Shown here piece after piece: positions 26,076-35,366 of a stretch of DNA of 64,000 bases. A program made the position numbers and the translations under genes. This DNA comes from CAUSKK01 sp963532425 (GTDB taxonomy: Bacteria; Pseudomonadota; Gammaproteobacteria; Cardiobacteriales; Cardiobacteriaceae). Position 1 is the first letter of the stretch. Each line of letters starts with the position of its first letter. The notes under the pieces were generated by a model. That model was not told the DNA's origin. It searched no databases and saw only the letters and a list, made by a program, of their open reading frames with translations. The DNA lies in assembly GCA_963532425.1 (NCBI GenBank), contig CAUSKK010000007.1:38246-102245 (forward strand). Direction: 5' to 3'.

Positions 26076-27442
26076 AGGCCGAGCTTGCTCATTTTGTGCT
26101 GCAGGGCCCGGGGGGTCAGGCCCAGCTGCTGGGCGGCGGCCTCCAGCTCCTGATTGTTGTCCTTCAGGGCCTGCAGCACCAGCTGCCGTTCCATGTTCTG
26201 CATATATTCGTCCAGCACCATTTCATCGCGACCGCTGAGGGCACGGGCCGGGGCTGGGGCCGGCGCCTCCTCCTTGCGCACCATGATGTCATTGGGGCCA
26301 ATTTCGGCGCTGTTGGCGAAGGTCAGGGCCCGTTCCAGAATGTTTTCCAGCTCGCGCACGTTGCCGGGGAAACGGTAGGCCTTCAGTTTTTCCAGGGCCT
26401 CCGGGGTCAGCCGGGCGTCGGGATAGGCCGAATTCTGGGCCAGATTTTTCAGCAGGTATTCGGCCAGCTGGGGAATGTCCTCGGGGCGCTGGCGCAGGGA
26501 GGGAATGGTGAGATTGATAACGTTGAGCCGATAGTACAAATCCTCGCGGAAGGTGCCGCGCTGGACACACTCGGCCAGATTCTTATGGGTGGCGGAGATG
26601 ATGCGCACGTCCACGGCCTCCTCCCGGTCGCCGCCGATGGGCCGCACCGCCCGTTCCTGAATGGCGCGCAGCAGCTTCACCTGCATGGCCAGGGGCAAAT
26701 CGGCCACCTCATCGAGGAAGAGGGTGCCGCCGTTGGCCGAGACGAACAGGCCCTTCTGGTCGGCGTTGGCGCCGGTGAAGGCGCCCTTCTTGTAGCCGAA
26801 GAATTCACTTTCCACCAGGGTTTCCGGAATGGCACCGCAGTTCACGGCGATGAAGGGGGCGTTGGCCCGGGCGCTGAGCTGGTGAATGCTGCGCGCCGCC
26901 ACCTCCTTGCCGGTGCCCGATTCGCCGTGGATAAACACCGGCGCCAGCGACTTGGCGATGCGCTCAATCATCTGGCGCAGGCTGACCATGGCCGGCGAAT
27001 CGCCGATGATTTGGTATTTGCCGCCGCTCTTGCCCCCGGCCCGGGCCGGTGCCCCCTTGGCCGGAGCGCTTTCCGCCGGAGTGGCGTTGCCGATGGCGTT
27101 CTTGCAGATTTGGCGCATCTGCTTCATGTCGAAGGGCTTCTGGACAAAGTCGAAGGCGCCGAGGCGCAGGGCACGCACGGCCATGTCCATGTTGCCGTGG
27201 GCGGTCATGATGCAAACCGGCAGCCGGGGGAAGTTCTTCTGCACATAGGACAGCAGGTCGATGCCGTCGCCGTCGGGCAGACGAATGTCGGTAAAGACCA
27301 GGTCATAGTGGTTTTCCTTCAATTTTTTAATGGCCGCCTTGGACGTCAGCACCGTGTCGGTGATGTAGCCGGCGCCGCCGATGCTCATGCTGACCAGTTC
27401 GCAGATGTCCGGTTCGTCGTCAACAATCAGTACTCTTGGCAT
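26072..27442 (-). CDS. pilR: Sigma-54-dependent response regulator PilR
   Basis: NtrC-type regulator that, with PilS, activates sigma-54 transcription of the type IV pilin gene in relatives. I start at ATG 27442 (MPRVLIVDDEPD), which has GGAGG seven bases upstream; an in-frame TTG four codons earlier overlaps that site. The receiver domain has phospho-Asp in VFTDIRLPDGDG near residue 52. The AAA+ domain has HGESGTGKEV (Walker A), GAFTGA (sigma-54 contact) and GGTLFLDEVADLP (Walker B). The C-terminal Fis-type helix-turn-helix ends in TPRALQHKMSKLGL. The length of 456 residues fits PilR. Confidence 0.9.
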   Translation of the reverse strand: MPRVLIVDDEPDICELVSMSIGGAGYITDTVLTSKAAIKKLKENHYDLVFTDIRLPDGDGIDLLSYVQKNFPRLPVCIMTAHGNMDMAVRALRLGAFDFVQKPFDMKQMRQICKNAIGNATPAESAPAKGAPARAGGKSGGKYQIIGDSPAMVSLRQMIERIAKSLAPVFIHGESGTGKEVAARSIHQLSARANAPFIAVNCGAIPETLVESEFFGYKKGAFTGANADQKGLFVSANGGTLFLDEVADLPLAMQVKLLRAIQERAVRPIGGDREEAVDVRIISATHKNLAECVQRGTFREDLYYRLNVINLTIPSLRQRPEDIPQLAEYLLKNLAQNSAYPDARLTPEALEKLKAYRFPGNVRELENILERALTFANSAEIGPNDIMVRKEEAPAPAPARALSGRDEMVLDEYMQNMERQLVLQALKDNNQELEAAAQQLGLTPRALQHKMSKLGL

Positions 27443-27478
27443 AAAAACCTCCAAATAAATAAGGGATTACCCGCACAA

Positions 27479-29179
27479 CTAGGCGACGCCCGCCGCGTTG
27501 TCGTCGAGGAAACATTCCATCGCCACCCGGAAGCAGGCCCCCACCGGCTGGCGCAGATAGTTAATTTGTGCCTGGTTGGCCAGGCAGAGCTCGCGCACCA
27601 GATAGAGGCCGAGGCCGTGGCCAACGCTCTTCTGGCTGGAATAGAACGGCTCGAAGATGCGGTCCTCGTCGGCCGGGGCCACGCCGACGCCGTTGTCGCT
27701 GATGTCCAGATAGAGCGTGCGTTCGCCCAGGCCCCGGCGGGTGTAGATGGTGATGATGGGGTCGGGCCGGCCACAGTGGCGCACGCAGTTGGTCAGCAGA
27801 TTGTCCACCACCTGGCGCAGCTGCACCCGGTCGAAGTAGACCAGATATTTTTCCGTCTCCTGCAGCTCCAGCCGGATGTAGGCGCTGGCCAGCAGCTGGT
27901 TCAGCCGGGCCTCCTCGGCCACCTCGCGCAGGAAATTATTCAGCTGAAGCGCTTCGCTCTGCACCGGCCCGCGCTTAAAGATTTCCAGCATATTGCCGAT
28001 GATGTTGTTGATGCGGCCGCTGTTCTTGGTGATACGGCCGGCCATGTTCTCAATCAGGGCCGGCTCCTCCAGATTTTCCAGAATGAGGTCGGCGCTGCCG
28101 TTGATGATGCTCAGCGGGTTGCGCACCTCGTGGGCGATGGAGGCCGAGAGCCGGCCCAGGGCCTGCAGCCGGGTTTCGCGGACGCGCTTCATGCTTTCCA
28201 GCACGCTTTCCAGCTGAATCAGCACCTGGTCGGCGCCGCCGAGCTGGTTGAACTGGACGTTGTATTCGTCGCCGCTGAATTCCAGAGGCTGGGGATTCTG
28301 CAGCTTCATTTCCTGCCATTTGCCGAAGCGCTTCGCCAGGGCGCTGGACAGCTTAATCAGCTTGTCGTCGTGTTCGTAGCTGGCGGCGTTGAGCAGCTGG
28401 CTGGCACTGCGGTTCATGGTGAGAATGTTGGCCTCCTTGTCCACCACCAGCAGGGCCGTGCTGATGTTCTCCAGAATGGCATTGTTCAGAGCCTGCAGCC
28501 GTTCGGCCTTGCGGCTGTTCTGGCGCGCCTCCCAGCGGCTTTCCCGGGTCTGGTTGGACAGGCGGCTGACCATGATGAGCATCAGCACCTCGCCGCTGCT
28601 GATGAAGACCACCTCGAAGAAGCGGCCGAGCTGGGAGGTGAGGGTGCCCAGATAGCCGACCTTATATTTAATGATGAATTTGTAGTCGAGGTAGACATCA
28701 AGGAAGTAGCTGCAGAACAGCATCAGGCCGAAGGTGAGGGCGAAGCGGCGGCCTTCGCGGTTGTCCAGGGTGCGGGCGGTGAGCACCGCCGAGGCAAAGA
28801 GAATGACGGCGAGCATGTTCCAGGTGTCCGAGCGGGTCAGCAGAATGCCACCGGCCAGCAGCAGCACCGCATCGCAGATGCCATTGCTCAGCGGGCCGAT
28901 GCGCTCGGGGAAATGGCGGGACAGCTGGTTGAAGAGAATGAGGGTGAAGATATAAAAGCCGTAGAGGCTGTAGAACAGGCGGCGGCTGTCGGCGTGGCGC
29001 CAGAGATTGGTCTCGTCAATCAGGGTCAGAAGAATGGTGCCGCCGCAGAGGAAGAAGGCCAGGCGGGCCAGGTTGGCCTGGCGCATGTTCTTCAGGCGCA
29101 GCTGGCGTTCGTTGTAGAGGTCATGGCTGCCCTCTTCCAACAAATCTCTAAAAAATTTTTGGAAAAACTCTTTCATCAT
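27479..29179 (-). CDS. pilS: Sensor histidine kinase PilS
   Basis: Membrane sensor kinase of the PilSR pair. The 566 residues start with about six membrane segments (residues about 35-190) and a PAS-like region (residues about 215-330). The phosphoacceptor motif SIAHEVRNPLSIINGSADLI lies near residue 350. The ATPase boxes include LDISDNGVGVAP and GHGLGLYLVRELC. It is 36 bp upstream of pilR. The first two codons are both ATG (29179 and 29176), and the ribosome-binding site is weak. A palindrome encodes AKRFGKW near residue 287. Confidence 0.88.
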   Translation of the reverse strand: MMKEFFQKFFRDLLEEGSHDLYNERQLRLKNMRQANLARLAFFLCGGTILLTLIDETNLWRHADSRRLFYSLYGFYIFTLILFNQLSRHFPERIGPLSNGICDAVLLLAGGILLTRSDTWNMLAVILFASAVLTARTLDNREGRRFALTFGLMLFCSYFLDVYLDYKFIIKYKVGYLGTLTSQLGRFFEVVFISSGEVLMLIMVSRLSNQTRESRWEARQNSRKAERLQALNNAILENISTALLVVDKEANILTMNRSASQLLNAASYEHDDKLIKLSSALAKRFGKWQEMKLQNPQPLEFSGDEYNVQFNQLGGADQVLIQLESVLESMKRVRETRLQALGRLSASIAHEVRNPLSIINGSADLILENLEEPALIENMAGRITKNSGRINNIIGNMLEIFKRGPVQSEALQLNNFLREVAEEARLNQLLASAYIRLELQETEKYLVYFDRVQLRQVVDNLLTNCVRHCGRPDPIITIYTRRGLGERTLYLDISDNGVGVAPADEDRIFEPFYSSQKSVGHGLGLYLVRELCLANQAQINYLRQPVGACFRVAMECFLDDNAAGVA

Positions 29180-29218
29180 TTACTCAATTGCTAGGGGGAA
29201 GCGCTTCGTCGGGGCGGC

Positions 29219-29923
29219 CTAGAAATCCCCGAAGCGCTCCTGGGCCCGGGCCAGGGCCACGGTGGCGGCGGTGTCGGCGCGGAGAATGCGGGGCCCCAGC
29301 CGTTGGCACTGCCAGCCGGCGGCCACGGCCTCGGCCACCTCCGCGTCGCTGAATCCCCCCTCGGGGCCAATCAGCAGGGCCAGGGCGGAAGCGCTTCCCG
29401 CCGGGGCCGGGCTCGGCCCGTGGTGGGGAGAAAAGAGCCAGCGCACCGGGGCCTCGTCCCGAAGCGCTTCGGCCAGGGGCCGGGGTTCGTCCAGCTCGGG
29501 CAGCCGGCTGCGGCCGCACTGCATGGCGCTAGCAATGACAATGCCACGCCAGCGCTCCGGCCGGGCGCCCTTGGCGGCGCAGTGCTGGCTCAGCAGCGGC
29601 ACGATGCGCTGCACCCCCAGTTCGGTGGCCTTCTGCAGCACCCGCTCGAAGGCCTCGCCCTTGAGCAGGGCCTGGTAGAGGGTCAGGTGCAGCGGGCTTT
29701 CGCTGGGGTTGGGAACCCGGGCGTCGATGTGGAGCCGGGCCGTTTTGCGGTCGAGGGCGAGGACGGTGGCCGGATAGTCGGCCCCGTCGCCATTGAAGAG
29801 CACCAGGGCGCTGCCCGGGCCGGCCCGAAGCACGTTGGCAAGATGGTGATGCAGGTCGCCGCCGACGTCGAGGGTGGTGGCCGGCGCCAGCGGCTGGGCC
29901 AGAAAGAAGCGTAAATCGCGCAT
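29219..29923 (-). CDS. rsmE: 16S rRNA (uracil-1498-N3)-methyltransferase
   Basis: SPOUT methyltransferase modifying U1498 of 16S rRNA. Its 234 residues show MRDLRFFLAQPLAP and HLANVLRAGPGS at the N-terminal PUA-like domain. KGEAFERVLQKATELGVQRI lies near residue 90. The knot motifs are LLIGPEGGFSDAEVAEA near 186 and RLGPRILRADTAATVAL near 209. Palindrome copies supply EALR and GSASAL in the linker. It diverges from xth across a 52-bp gap. Confidence 0.95.
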   Translation of the reverse strand: MRDLRFFLAQPLAPATTLDVGGDLHHHLANVLRAGPGSALVLFNGDGADYPATVLALDRKTARLHIDARVPNPSESPLHLTLYQALLKGEAFERVLQKATELGVQRIVPLLSQHCAAKGARPERWRGIVIASAMQCGRSRLPELDEPRPLAEALRDEAPVRWLFSPHHGPSPAPAGSASALALLIGPEGGFSDAEVAEAVAAGWQCQRLGPRILRADTAATVALARAQERFGDF

Positions 29924-29975
29924 GGTCTCGTCTTTTTTCGTTAAAATTCCGCCATTTTACTGAATCGCTTCGCCC

Positions 29976-30842
29976 ATGACGAAACTCAAACTGCTCAGCT
30001 GGAACGTGAATTCTCTCCGCATCCGGGGCGACCAGCTGCCGGCCCTGCTGGCCGCCCACAATCCCGATGTGCTGGCCCTCCAGGAAATCAAACAGCCCGC
30101 CGCCCAGGTCAATAGCGACTCCTGGGGCACAGCCGCCCACTATGAACGCCATCTCTTCGGCCAGCCCGGCTACAACGGCGTTGGCCTGCTCGCCAAGGAA
30201 GCGCTCCGGGAGGTGCAGGAAAATCTGCCCCATTTCCCCGACCACCAGGCCCGGCTGCTGGCGGCCACCATCGGCGATGTGCGTGTGGTTTGTGTCTATG
30301 TGCCGAACGGCCAGGCGCTAAACAGCGATAAATACACCTATAAACTGCGCTGGCTCGAAGCGCTTCACGGCTACCTGGCCACGGAACTGAAGCGCTTCCC
30401 CCGGCTGGTGGTGCTCGGCGACTTTAATATTGTGCCCCGGGCCGACGACCAGGCCGGCGGCGACCGGGGCGAACGGCTGTTGGCCTCGACGCCGGAGCGG
30501 GCGGCCCTGCAACGGCTGCTGGCCCTGGGCCTGCGCGACGCCTTCCGTGTCCACCATCCCTACGAGCGGCCGTTCTGCTGGGGCGACTACGGCGCCATGA
30601 ACCAGAGTGCCGAGGACTACCGCGCCCACTGGCCACCGCTGGCGGCCCGGGCCACCCAGTCCAGCGGCGCCTACAGCTGGTGGGATTACCGCCTGAACGC
30701 CTTCGGCAATAATTTCGGCCTGCGCATTGATTTGACGCTGGTCAGCAGTGCCCTGAACATCGTCGCCGCCGGCATCGACGTGGTGCCGCGCAGCTGGCCC
30801 CGGCCCTCGGACCACTGTCCGGTCTGGGTCATCGTCGAATAG
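29976..30842 (+). CDS. xthA: Exodeoxyribonuclease III family AP endonuclease
   Basis: Endonuclease/exonuclease/phosphatase-family enzyme for abasic-site repair. The 288 residues have LLSWNVNSLRIR at the N-terminus, metal-binding Glu in VLALQEIKQ, VVLGDFNIVPRADD with the catalytic Asp and the terminal RPSDHCPVWV with the catalytic His. Like other ExoIII/ExoA proteins it contains WWDYRLNAFGNNFGLRIDL. The ribosome-binding site is weak. Two palindrome copies encode EALHGY and KRFPRLV near residues 128-145. Confidence 0.93.
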   Translation: MTKLKLLSWNVNSLRIRGDQLPALLAAHNPDVLALQEIKQPAAQVNSDSWGTAAHYERHLFGQPGYNGVGLLAKEALREVQENLPHFPDHQARLLAATIGDVRVVCVYVPNGQALNSDKYTYKLRWLEALHGYLATELKRFPRLVVLGDFNIVPRADDQAGGDRGERLLASTPERAALQRLLALGLRDAFRVHHPYERPFCWGDYGAMNQSAEDYRAHWPPLAARATQSSGAYSWWDYRLNAFGNNFGLRIDLTLVSSALNIVAAGIDVVPRSWPRPSDHCPVWVIVE

Positions 30843-30890
30843 GCCCCGGCCGAAGCGCTTCCCCCTTTCCCGAAACCTTTTGGAGATTCT

Positions 30891-31160
30891 ATGAACTTTG
30901 CAGGAACCCTCAGCGAGGCCCGCGACCAGGGCTATTTCATCATCGACATTCGCCGGCCGGAGGAGTGCAGCCAGCGGCCGCTGCCCGAGGCCGACGAGGA
31001 GATTGAAATGAACGTGCTCATGGCCTCGCCCACGGAATTTCTTCCCGAGGGCCGGAAGGTGCTGCTGGTGTGCAAAGCCGGCACCCGCGCCGGCCAGACC
31101 ACCACCTATCTGCGTAGCCAGGGGTTCGATAACGTCTATGCCTATCCCAAAGCCTGGTAG
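30891..31160 (+). CDS. Rhodanese-like domain protein
   Basis: A small 89-residue single-domain rhodanese. FIIDIRRPEEC is the CH2A-like strand and LLVCKAGTRAGQTTTYLRSQ carries the active-site loop with Cys62. Such proteins bind and transfer sulfane sulfur. A TTTTGGAGA site precedes the ATG. Its end overlaps the start of the downstream protease gene by 23 bp, so the two are probably cotranslated. Confidence 0.85.
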   Translation: MNFAGTLSEARDQGYFIIDIRRPEECSQRPLPEADEEIEMNVLMASPTEFLPEGRKVLLVCKAGTRAGQTTTYLRSQGFDNVYAYPKAW

Positions 31161-32712
31161 GGCCATTGCCCTGGGGCTGCTGCTCAGCACCGTGGCCGCC
31201 GCCCAGAACGCCCCGGCCCCCAGTCCGGCGCCGGTGCCCATTAACACCCTGAACCTCACCTCCCTGGACGACGTCAATGCCGACGAAAACACCATTCCCA
31301 CCGAGGCCCTGAAAACCTTCGTCGATGTCTTCGATGCGGTGCGGCTGAACTATGTGGAAACGGTCTCCAGCCAGCAGCTGATGGAAAATGCCATTCGCGG
31401 CCTGCTCAGCCGCCTTGACCCGCATTCGGCCTATATGAACCAGCAGGAATATGTGGAATTTGAGCGCAACAGCGACGGCGACTATGCCGGCATCGGCGTG
31501 GTGCTGGACATGAAGGCCGGCTCCATCCGCGTGGTATCGGCCCTGGAGGGCAGCCCGGCGGCCAAGGCCGGGCTGCAGTCCGGCGACATCATCAATCAAA
31601 TCAACGGCCAGAACGTGTCCGAACTGAACCTCAGCGAGGCCAATCGCCTGCTGGAGGGCGACGTGGGCAGCGAGGTGAAATTGCTGATTCAGCGCGGCGA
31701 AAGCGTCAGCAACGTCAGCATCAAGCGGGAAATTATCCACACCAACAGCGTCAGTTCGCGCATGCTGACCGAGAACTTCGCCTATATCCGCATCAGCCAG
31801 TTCCAGACCGACACCGGCGAACGGCTGCAGAAGGAAATCGAAGCGCTGCGGGTCAAATACCCCATTCGCGGCATTATCCTTGACCTGCGCAACAACCCCG
31901 GCGGCCTGCTGGAAAGTGCGGTGGAGGTGGCCGACCTGTTCCTGGAGCAGGGCACCATCGTCAGTGTGCGCGGCCGCAACGATACCGAGCTGGAGAAATA
32001 CGAGGCCACCCCCGGCGACCTGCTCAACGGCGCCTCCATGGTGGTGCTGATTAATGCCGGTTCGGCCTCGGGTTCGGAAATCGTCGCCGGGGCCCTGCAG
32101 GACAACGGCCGGGCCCTGGTGGTCGGCCAGCCCAGCTTCGGCAAGGGCAGCGTCCAGACCATTACGCCGCTCTACCACGGCGGCGCCCTGAAGCTGACCA
32201 CGGCGCGCTATTTCACCCCGGCCAACAAGTCCATTCAGGCCGAGGGCATTCGGCCCCAGGTGCTGCTCAACGAACTGCGCGTGAAAAACAGCCAGGACAG
32301 CGGCGAGAACACCCGGGAAAGCGCCCTGCCCTACCATCTGCGCAGTCTGGAGAACGCCAGTGCCGCCCCCAGCAGCGACAGCCAGGGCGAGGCGCTGGCC
32401 GAACAGGATTTTGCCCTCTACGAAGCGCTTAACCTGCTGACGGCGGTCAATATCTTTGCCCCGGCCAATGAGCAGCTGACTGCCGACCGGCCGCTGGGCA
32501 AGGCCCTGGGGGTGAAGGTGGCCCTGGACGGCAACCCCGAGGCCGGGGGCGAGGAAAAAGCCAAGGCCGACGAGAAGGCCCCGGGCGACGAAAAGCCCAA
32601 AGGGGAAGAGAAAGCCAAGGGCAAGGCCCAGGATAAAGCCCAGGACAAAGCCCCCCGGGAGGAGCACAAAGCCCCCGGTCGCAGTGCGGCGGGTGAAGGC
32701 AAAAAACCATGA
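31138..32712 (+). CDS. S41 carboxy-terminal processing protease
   Basis: Periplasmic C-terminal processing peptidase of the Ctp family. The 524 residues begin with a signal peptide (MPIPKPGRAIALGLLLSTVAAAQ). A PDZ domain follows (residues about 115-190, with GIGVVLDMK and AAKAGLQSGDIINQING). The protease core has ILDLRNNPGGLL, the nucleophile in NAGSASGSEIVAGAL (Ser near residue 311) and the general-base Lys in SFGKGSVQT near 336. The last 60 residues form a Lys/Glu-rich low-complexity tail (EEKAKADEKAPGDEKPKGEE), unusual for the family. The start lies inside the rhodanese gene and the TGA overlaps the trpF ATG. Confidence 0.92.
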   Translation: MPIPKPGRAIALGLLLSTVAAAQNAPAPSPAPVPINTLNLTSLDDVNADENTIPTEALKTFVDVFDAVRLNYVETVSSQQLMENAIRGLLSRLDPHSAYMNQQEYVEFERNSDGDYAGIGVVLDMKAGSIRVVSALEGSPAAKAGLQSGDIINQINGQNVSELNLSEANRLLEGDVGSEVKLLIQRGESVSNVSIKREIIHTNSVSSRMLTENFAYIRISQFQTDTGERLQKEIEALRVKYPIRGIILDLRNNPGGLLESAVEVADLFLEQGTIVSVRGRNDTELEKYEATPGDLLNGASMVVLINAGSASGSEIVAGALQDNGRALVVGQPSFGKGSVQTITPLYHGGALKLTTARYFTPANKSIQAEGIRPQVLLNELRVKNSQDSGENTRESALPYHLRSLENASAAPSSDSQGEALAEQDFALYEALNLLTAVNIFAPANEQLTADRPLGKALGVKVALDGNPEAGGEEKAKADEKAPGDEKPKGEEKAKGKAQDKAQDKAPREEHKAPGRSAAGEGKKP

Positions 32713-33347
32713 GCGCTTCGCTGGCGCCGGTGCGGGTCAAAATCTGTGGTCTGACCAGCGCTGCCGATATGAAAGCGGCCGTGGCCGCCGGTGCCGATGC
32801 GGTGGGACTGGTGTTCTATCCCTTCTCCAAGCGCCACGTGGATTTTCTCAGCGCCGAAATCATCGCCCGCTATACCCCCACCTGCGTTTCGCTGGTGGGG
32901 CTCTTTGTCAATCCGTCCCAGGAGGAGGTGGAGGCGGTGCTGCGCCGGGTGCCCCTCGACCAGCTCCAGTTCCACGGCAGCGAGGCCGACGCCTTCTGCC
33001 GTTCCTTCGGCCGGCGCTTCATCAAGGCGGTGCCGATGAACGACCTGGACGACGGCACGGCGGTGCTGCGCTACCTCGACCACTACCCCAGCGCCTCCTC
33101 CTTCCTACTCGACAGCTTCGGCACCCGGGCCACCGGCGGCAGCGGCAAGCGCTTCCTCTGGGAGAAAATCCCCGCCACGGTGCCGAATCTCATCATTGCC
33201 GGCGGTCTGAATGGGGACAATGTGGCCGAGCTGCTACAGCACTTCCGCCCTTATGCCGTCGATGTTTCCTCAGGGGTGGAAAGCGCTCCGGGGCAAAAAT
33301 CATCTGCTAAAATGCGGGCTTTTATCCAGACGGTGAAAAATCTATGA
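32709..33347 (+). CDS. trpF: Phosphoribosylanthranilate isomerase
   Basis: TIM-barrel enzyme of tryptophan synthesis. The 212 residues include VKICGLTSAADM with the catalytic Cys near residue 12 and ADAVGLVFYPFSKRHV near 29. Later blocks are FLLDSFG with the catalytic Asp near 132 and IIAGGLNGDNV near 167, and it ends in VDVSSGVES. It starts with ATG overlapping the protease stop (ATGA) and ends overlapping trpB the same way. The first codons (AGCGCTTCG) contain a palindrome variant. Confidence 0.96.
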   Translation: MSASLAPVRVKICGLTSAADMKAAVAAGADAVGLVFYPFSKRHVDFLSAEIIARYTPTCVSLVGLFVNPSQEEVEAVLRRVPLDQLQFHGSEADAFCRSFGRRFIKAVPMNDLDDGTAVLRYLDHYPSASSFLLDSFGTRATGGSGKRFLWEKIPATVPNLIIAGGLNGDNVAELLQHFRPYAVDVSSGVESAPGQKSSAKMRAFIQTVKNL

Positions 33348-34543
33348 ACGCATTTCCCGACGAACGCGGCTATTTCGGCCCATTTGGCGGCATATTTGTC
33401 GCCGAAACGCTGATGCGGGCCGTACTTGAACTGAAAGAGGCCTACGCGGCCGCCCAGCATGACCCGCAGTTCTGGGCCGAGTTTCGACAGGATTTGCGCG
33501 ACTACGTCGGCCGGCCCTCGCCGCTCTACCCCGCCCGGCGCCTGAGCGAACTCAGCCCCGGCGCCCAAATCTGGCTGAAGCGCGAGGATTTAAACCACAC
33601 CGGCGCCCACAAGGTCAATAACACCATCGGCCAGGCCCTGCTGGCGAAGCGCCTCGGCAAGCGGCGCATCATCGCCGAAACCGGCGCCGGCCAGCACGGC
33701 GTCGCCACCGCCACCGTCGCCGCCCGGCTCGGGCTGGAGTGTGTGGTTTATATGGGCGCCGACGACGTCGCCCGCCAGGCCCCCAATGTCTATCGCATGA
33801 AGCTGCTCGGCGCCACGGTGGTGGCGGTGGAAAGCGGCAGCCGCACCCTCAAGGACGCCATGAACGAAGCGCTTCGCGACTGGGCCGCCAGCGTGGACCA
33901 CACCTTCTACATCATCGGCACCGCCGCCGGCCCCCACCCCTATCCCCAGCTGGTGCGCGATTTCCAGCGCGTCATCGGCGACGAGGTCAAGGCCCAGGCC
34001 CAGGAACAGTTCGGCCGCCTGCCCGATGCGCTGGTGGCCTGCGTCGGCGGCGGCTCCAACGCCATCGGCCTGTTCTATCCCTTCCTGGAGGATAAGTCCG
34101 TGGCCCTCTACGGCGTCGAAGCCGGCGGCCTCGGCCTGAGCACCGGCCAGCATGCCGCCCCGCTCAGCGCGCTAGATACGCCGGTGGGCATTCTCCACGG
34201 CAATCGTACCTATATTATGAGCAACGCCGACGGCCAGATTGCCGCCACCCACTCGGTTTCCGCCGGCCTGGACTATCCCGGCGTCGGCCCGGAACACGCC
34301 TGGCTCAAAGACCAGGGCCGGGCCCAGTATGTGGCCATCACCGACGCCGAAGCGCTTCAGGCCTTCCACACCCTCTGCCACCGGGAGGGCATCATTCCGG
34401 CGCTGGAAAGCGCCCACGCCGTCGCCTACGGCCTCCAGCTGGCGGCCCGGCTGCGTCCGGACCAGCACATCGTGGTGAATCTCTCCGGCCGTGGCGACAA
34501 GGACATCAACACCATCGCCGCCCTTGACGGCATTAGCCTATGA
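33344..34543 (+). CDS. trpB: Tryptophan synthase beta chain
   Basis: PLP enzyme condensing indole and serine. The 399 residues contain the PLP-lysine motif LKREDLNHTGAHKVNNTIGQ (Lys near residue 87), AETGAGQHGVATATVAARLG and the phosphate-binding ACVGGGSNAIGLFYPF. The C-terminus reads NLSGRGDKDINTI. It overlaps trpF and trpA by 4 bp each. A palindrome encodes EALR in DAMNEALRDW. Confidence 0.98.
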   Translation: MNAFPDERGYFGPFGGIFVAETLMRAVLELKEAYAAAQHDPQFWAEFRQDLRDYVGRPSPLYPARRLSELSPGAQIWLKREDLNHTGAHKVNNTIGQALLAKRLGKRRIIAETGAGQHGVATATVAARLGLECVVYMGADDVARQAPNVYRMKLLGATVVAVESGSRTLKDAMNEALRDWAASVDHTFYIIGTAAGPHPYPQLVRDFQRVIGDEVKAQAQEQFGRLPDALVACVGGGSNAIGLFYPFLEDKSVALYGVEAGGLGLSTGQHAAPLSALDTPVGILHGNRTYIMSNADGQIAATHSVSAGLDYPGVGPEHAWLKDQGRAQYVAITDAEALQAFHTLCHREGIIPALESAHAVAYGLQLAARLRPDQHIVVNLSGRGDKDINTIAALDGISL

Positions 34544-35334
34544 ACCGACTGCAAGCCTATTTCGCCGCCCGCCGGCGTAAAACCCTCATTCCCTATGTCA
34601 GCGCCGGCGACCCGAGCCCGGCCCTGACCGTGCCCCTGCTGCAGGCCCTGGTGGCCGGCGGCGCCGACATTCTCGAGCTGGGCATTCCCTTCTCCGACCC
34701 CACCGCCGATGGCCCCATCATTCAGCAGGCCCACGAACGGGCCCTGGCCGCCGGCATGACCCTGGAGGGGGTGCTGGCCCAGGTGGCCGAATTCCGCCGG
34801 CAGAATGACCAGACGCCGCTGGTGCTGATGGGCTATCTCAACAGCCTGGAGCGCTTCGGCTTCGGCCGGGCCTGTGCCGCCATGCACGCGGCCGGCGTCG
34901 ATGGTCTGATCCTGGTGGATTGCCCGGTGGAAGCGCTTCCCGACTATGAGGCCGAACTCAAGGCCGCCGCGCTGGCGCCGATTCTGCTCGTGGCCCCCAC
35001 CACCAGCCCCGCCCGCCGGGCCGCCATTGCCGCCCGGGCCGAGGGCTTCATCTATTTTGTCTCACTGCGCGGCGTAACCGGCACCCGGGCCGCCGATGCC
35101 GCCAGCATCGCCGAGGAGGTGGCCGCCCTGCGGGCGCTGACGCCGCTGCCGGTCTGCATCGGTTTTGGCATCCGCGACGGGGCCAGTGCGGCCCAGATGG
35201 CGACCCTGGCCGATGGCGTCATCATCGGCAGTGCCCTGGTGGCCCGCCTCCGGGAGGCCGCCCAGCGCCAGGAGGACGTCGCCGCCGTGGCCACGGCCTT
35301 TATGCAGGACATTCGTAACCATCTAGACTCCTAA
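34540..35334 (+). CDS. trpA: Tryptophan synthase alpha chain
   Basis: TIM-barrel subunit cleaving indole-3-glycerol phosphate and channelling indole to TrpB. The 264 residues show IPYVSAGDPSPALT and ELGIPFSDPTADGPIIQQA with the catalytic Glu near residue 48. LILVDCPVEALPDYE follows with the catalytic Asp (its EALP from a palindrome), then FVSLRGVTGTR and VCIGFGIRDGASA. It directly follows trpB with an ATGA overlap. Confidence 0.98.
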   Translation: MNRLQAYFAARRRKTLIPYVSAGDPSPALTVPLLQALVAGGADILELGIPFSDPTADGPIIQQAHERALAAGMTLEGVLAQVAEFRRQNDQTPLVLMGYLNSLERFGFGRACAAMHAAGVDGLILVDCPVEALPDYEAELKAAALAPILLVAPTTSPARRAAIAARAEGFIYFVSLRGVTGTRAADAASIAEEVAALRALTPLPVCIGFGIRDGASAAQMATLADGVIIGSALVARLREAAQRQEDVAAVATAFMQDIRNHLDS

Positions 35335-35366
35335 AAACTTTAGAAATTTGCCCCCGAGGTGCCTCC

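Noticed and set aside
26096..29194. Plus-strand open frame of 1032 codons opposite pilR and pilS
   Set aside because: Antisense shadow; the minus strand carries complete PilR and PilS motifs.
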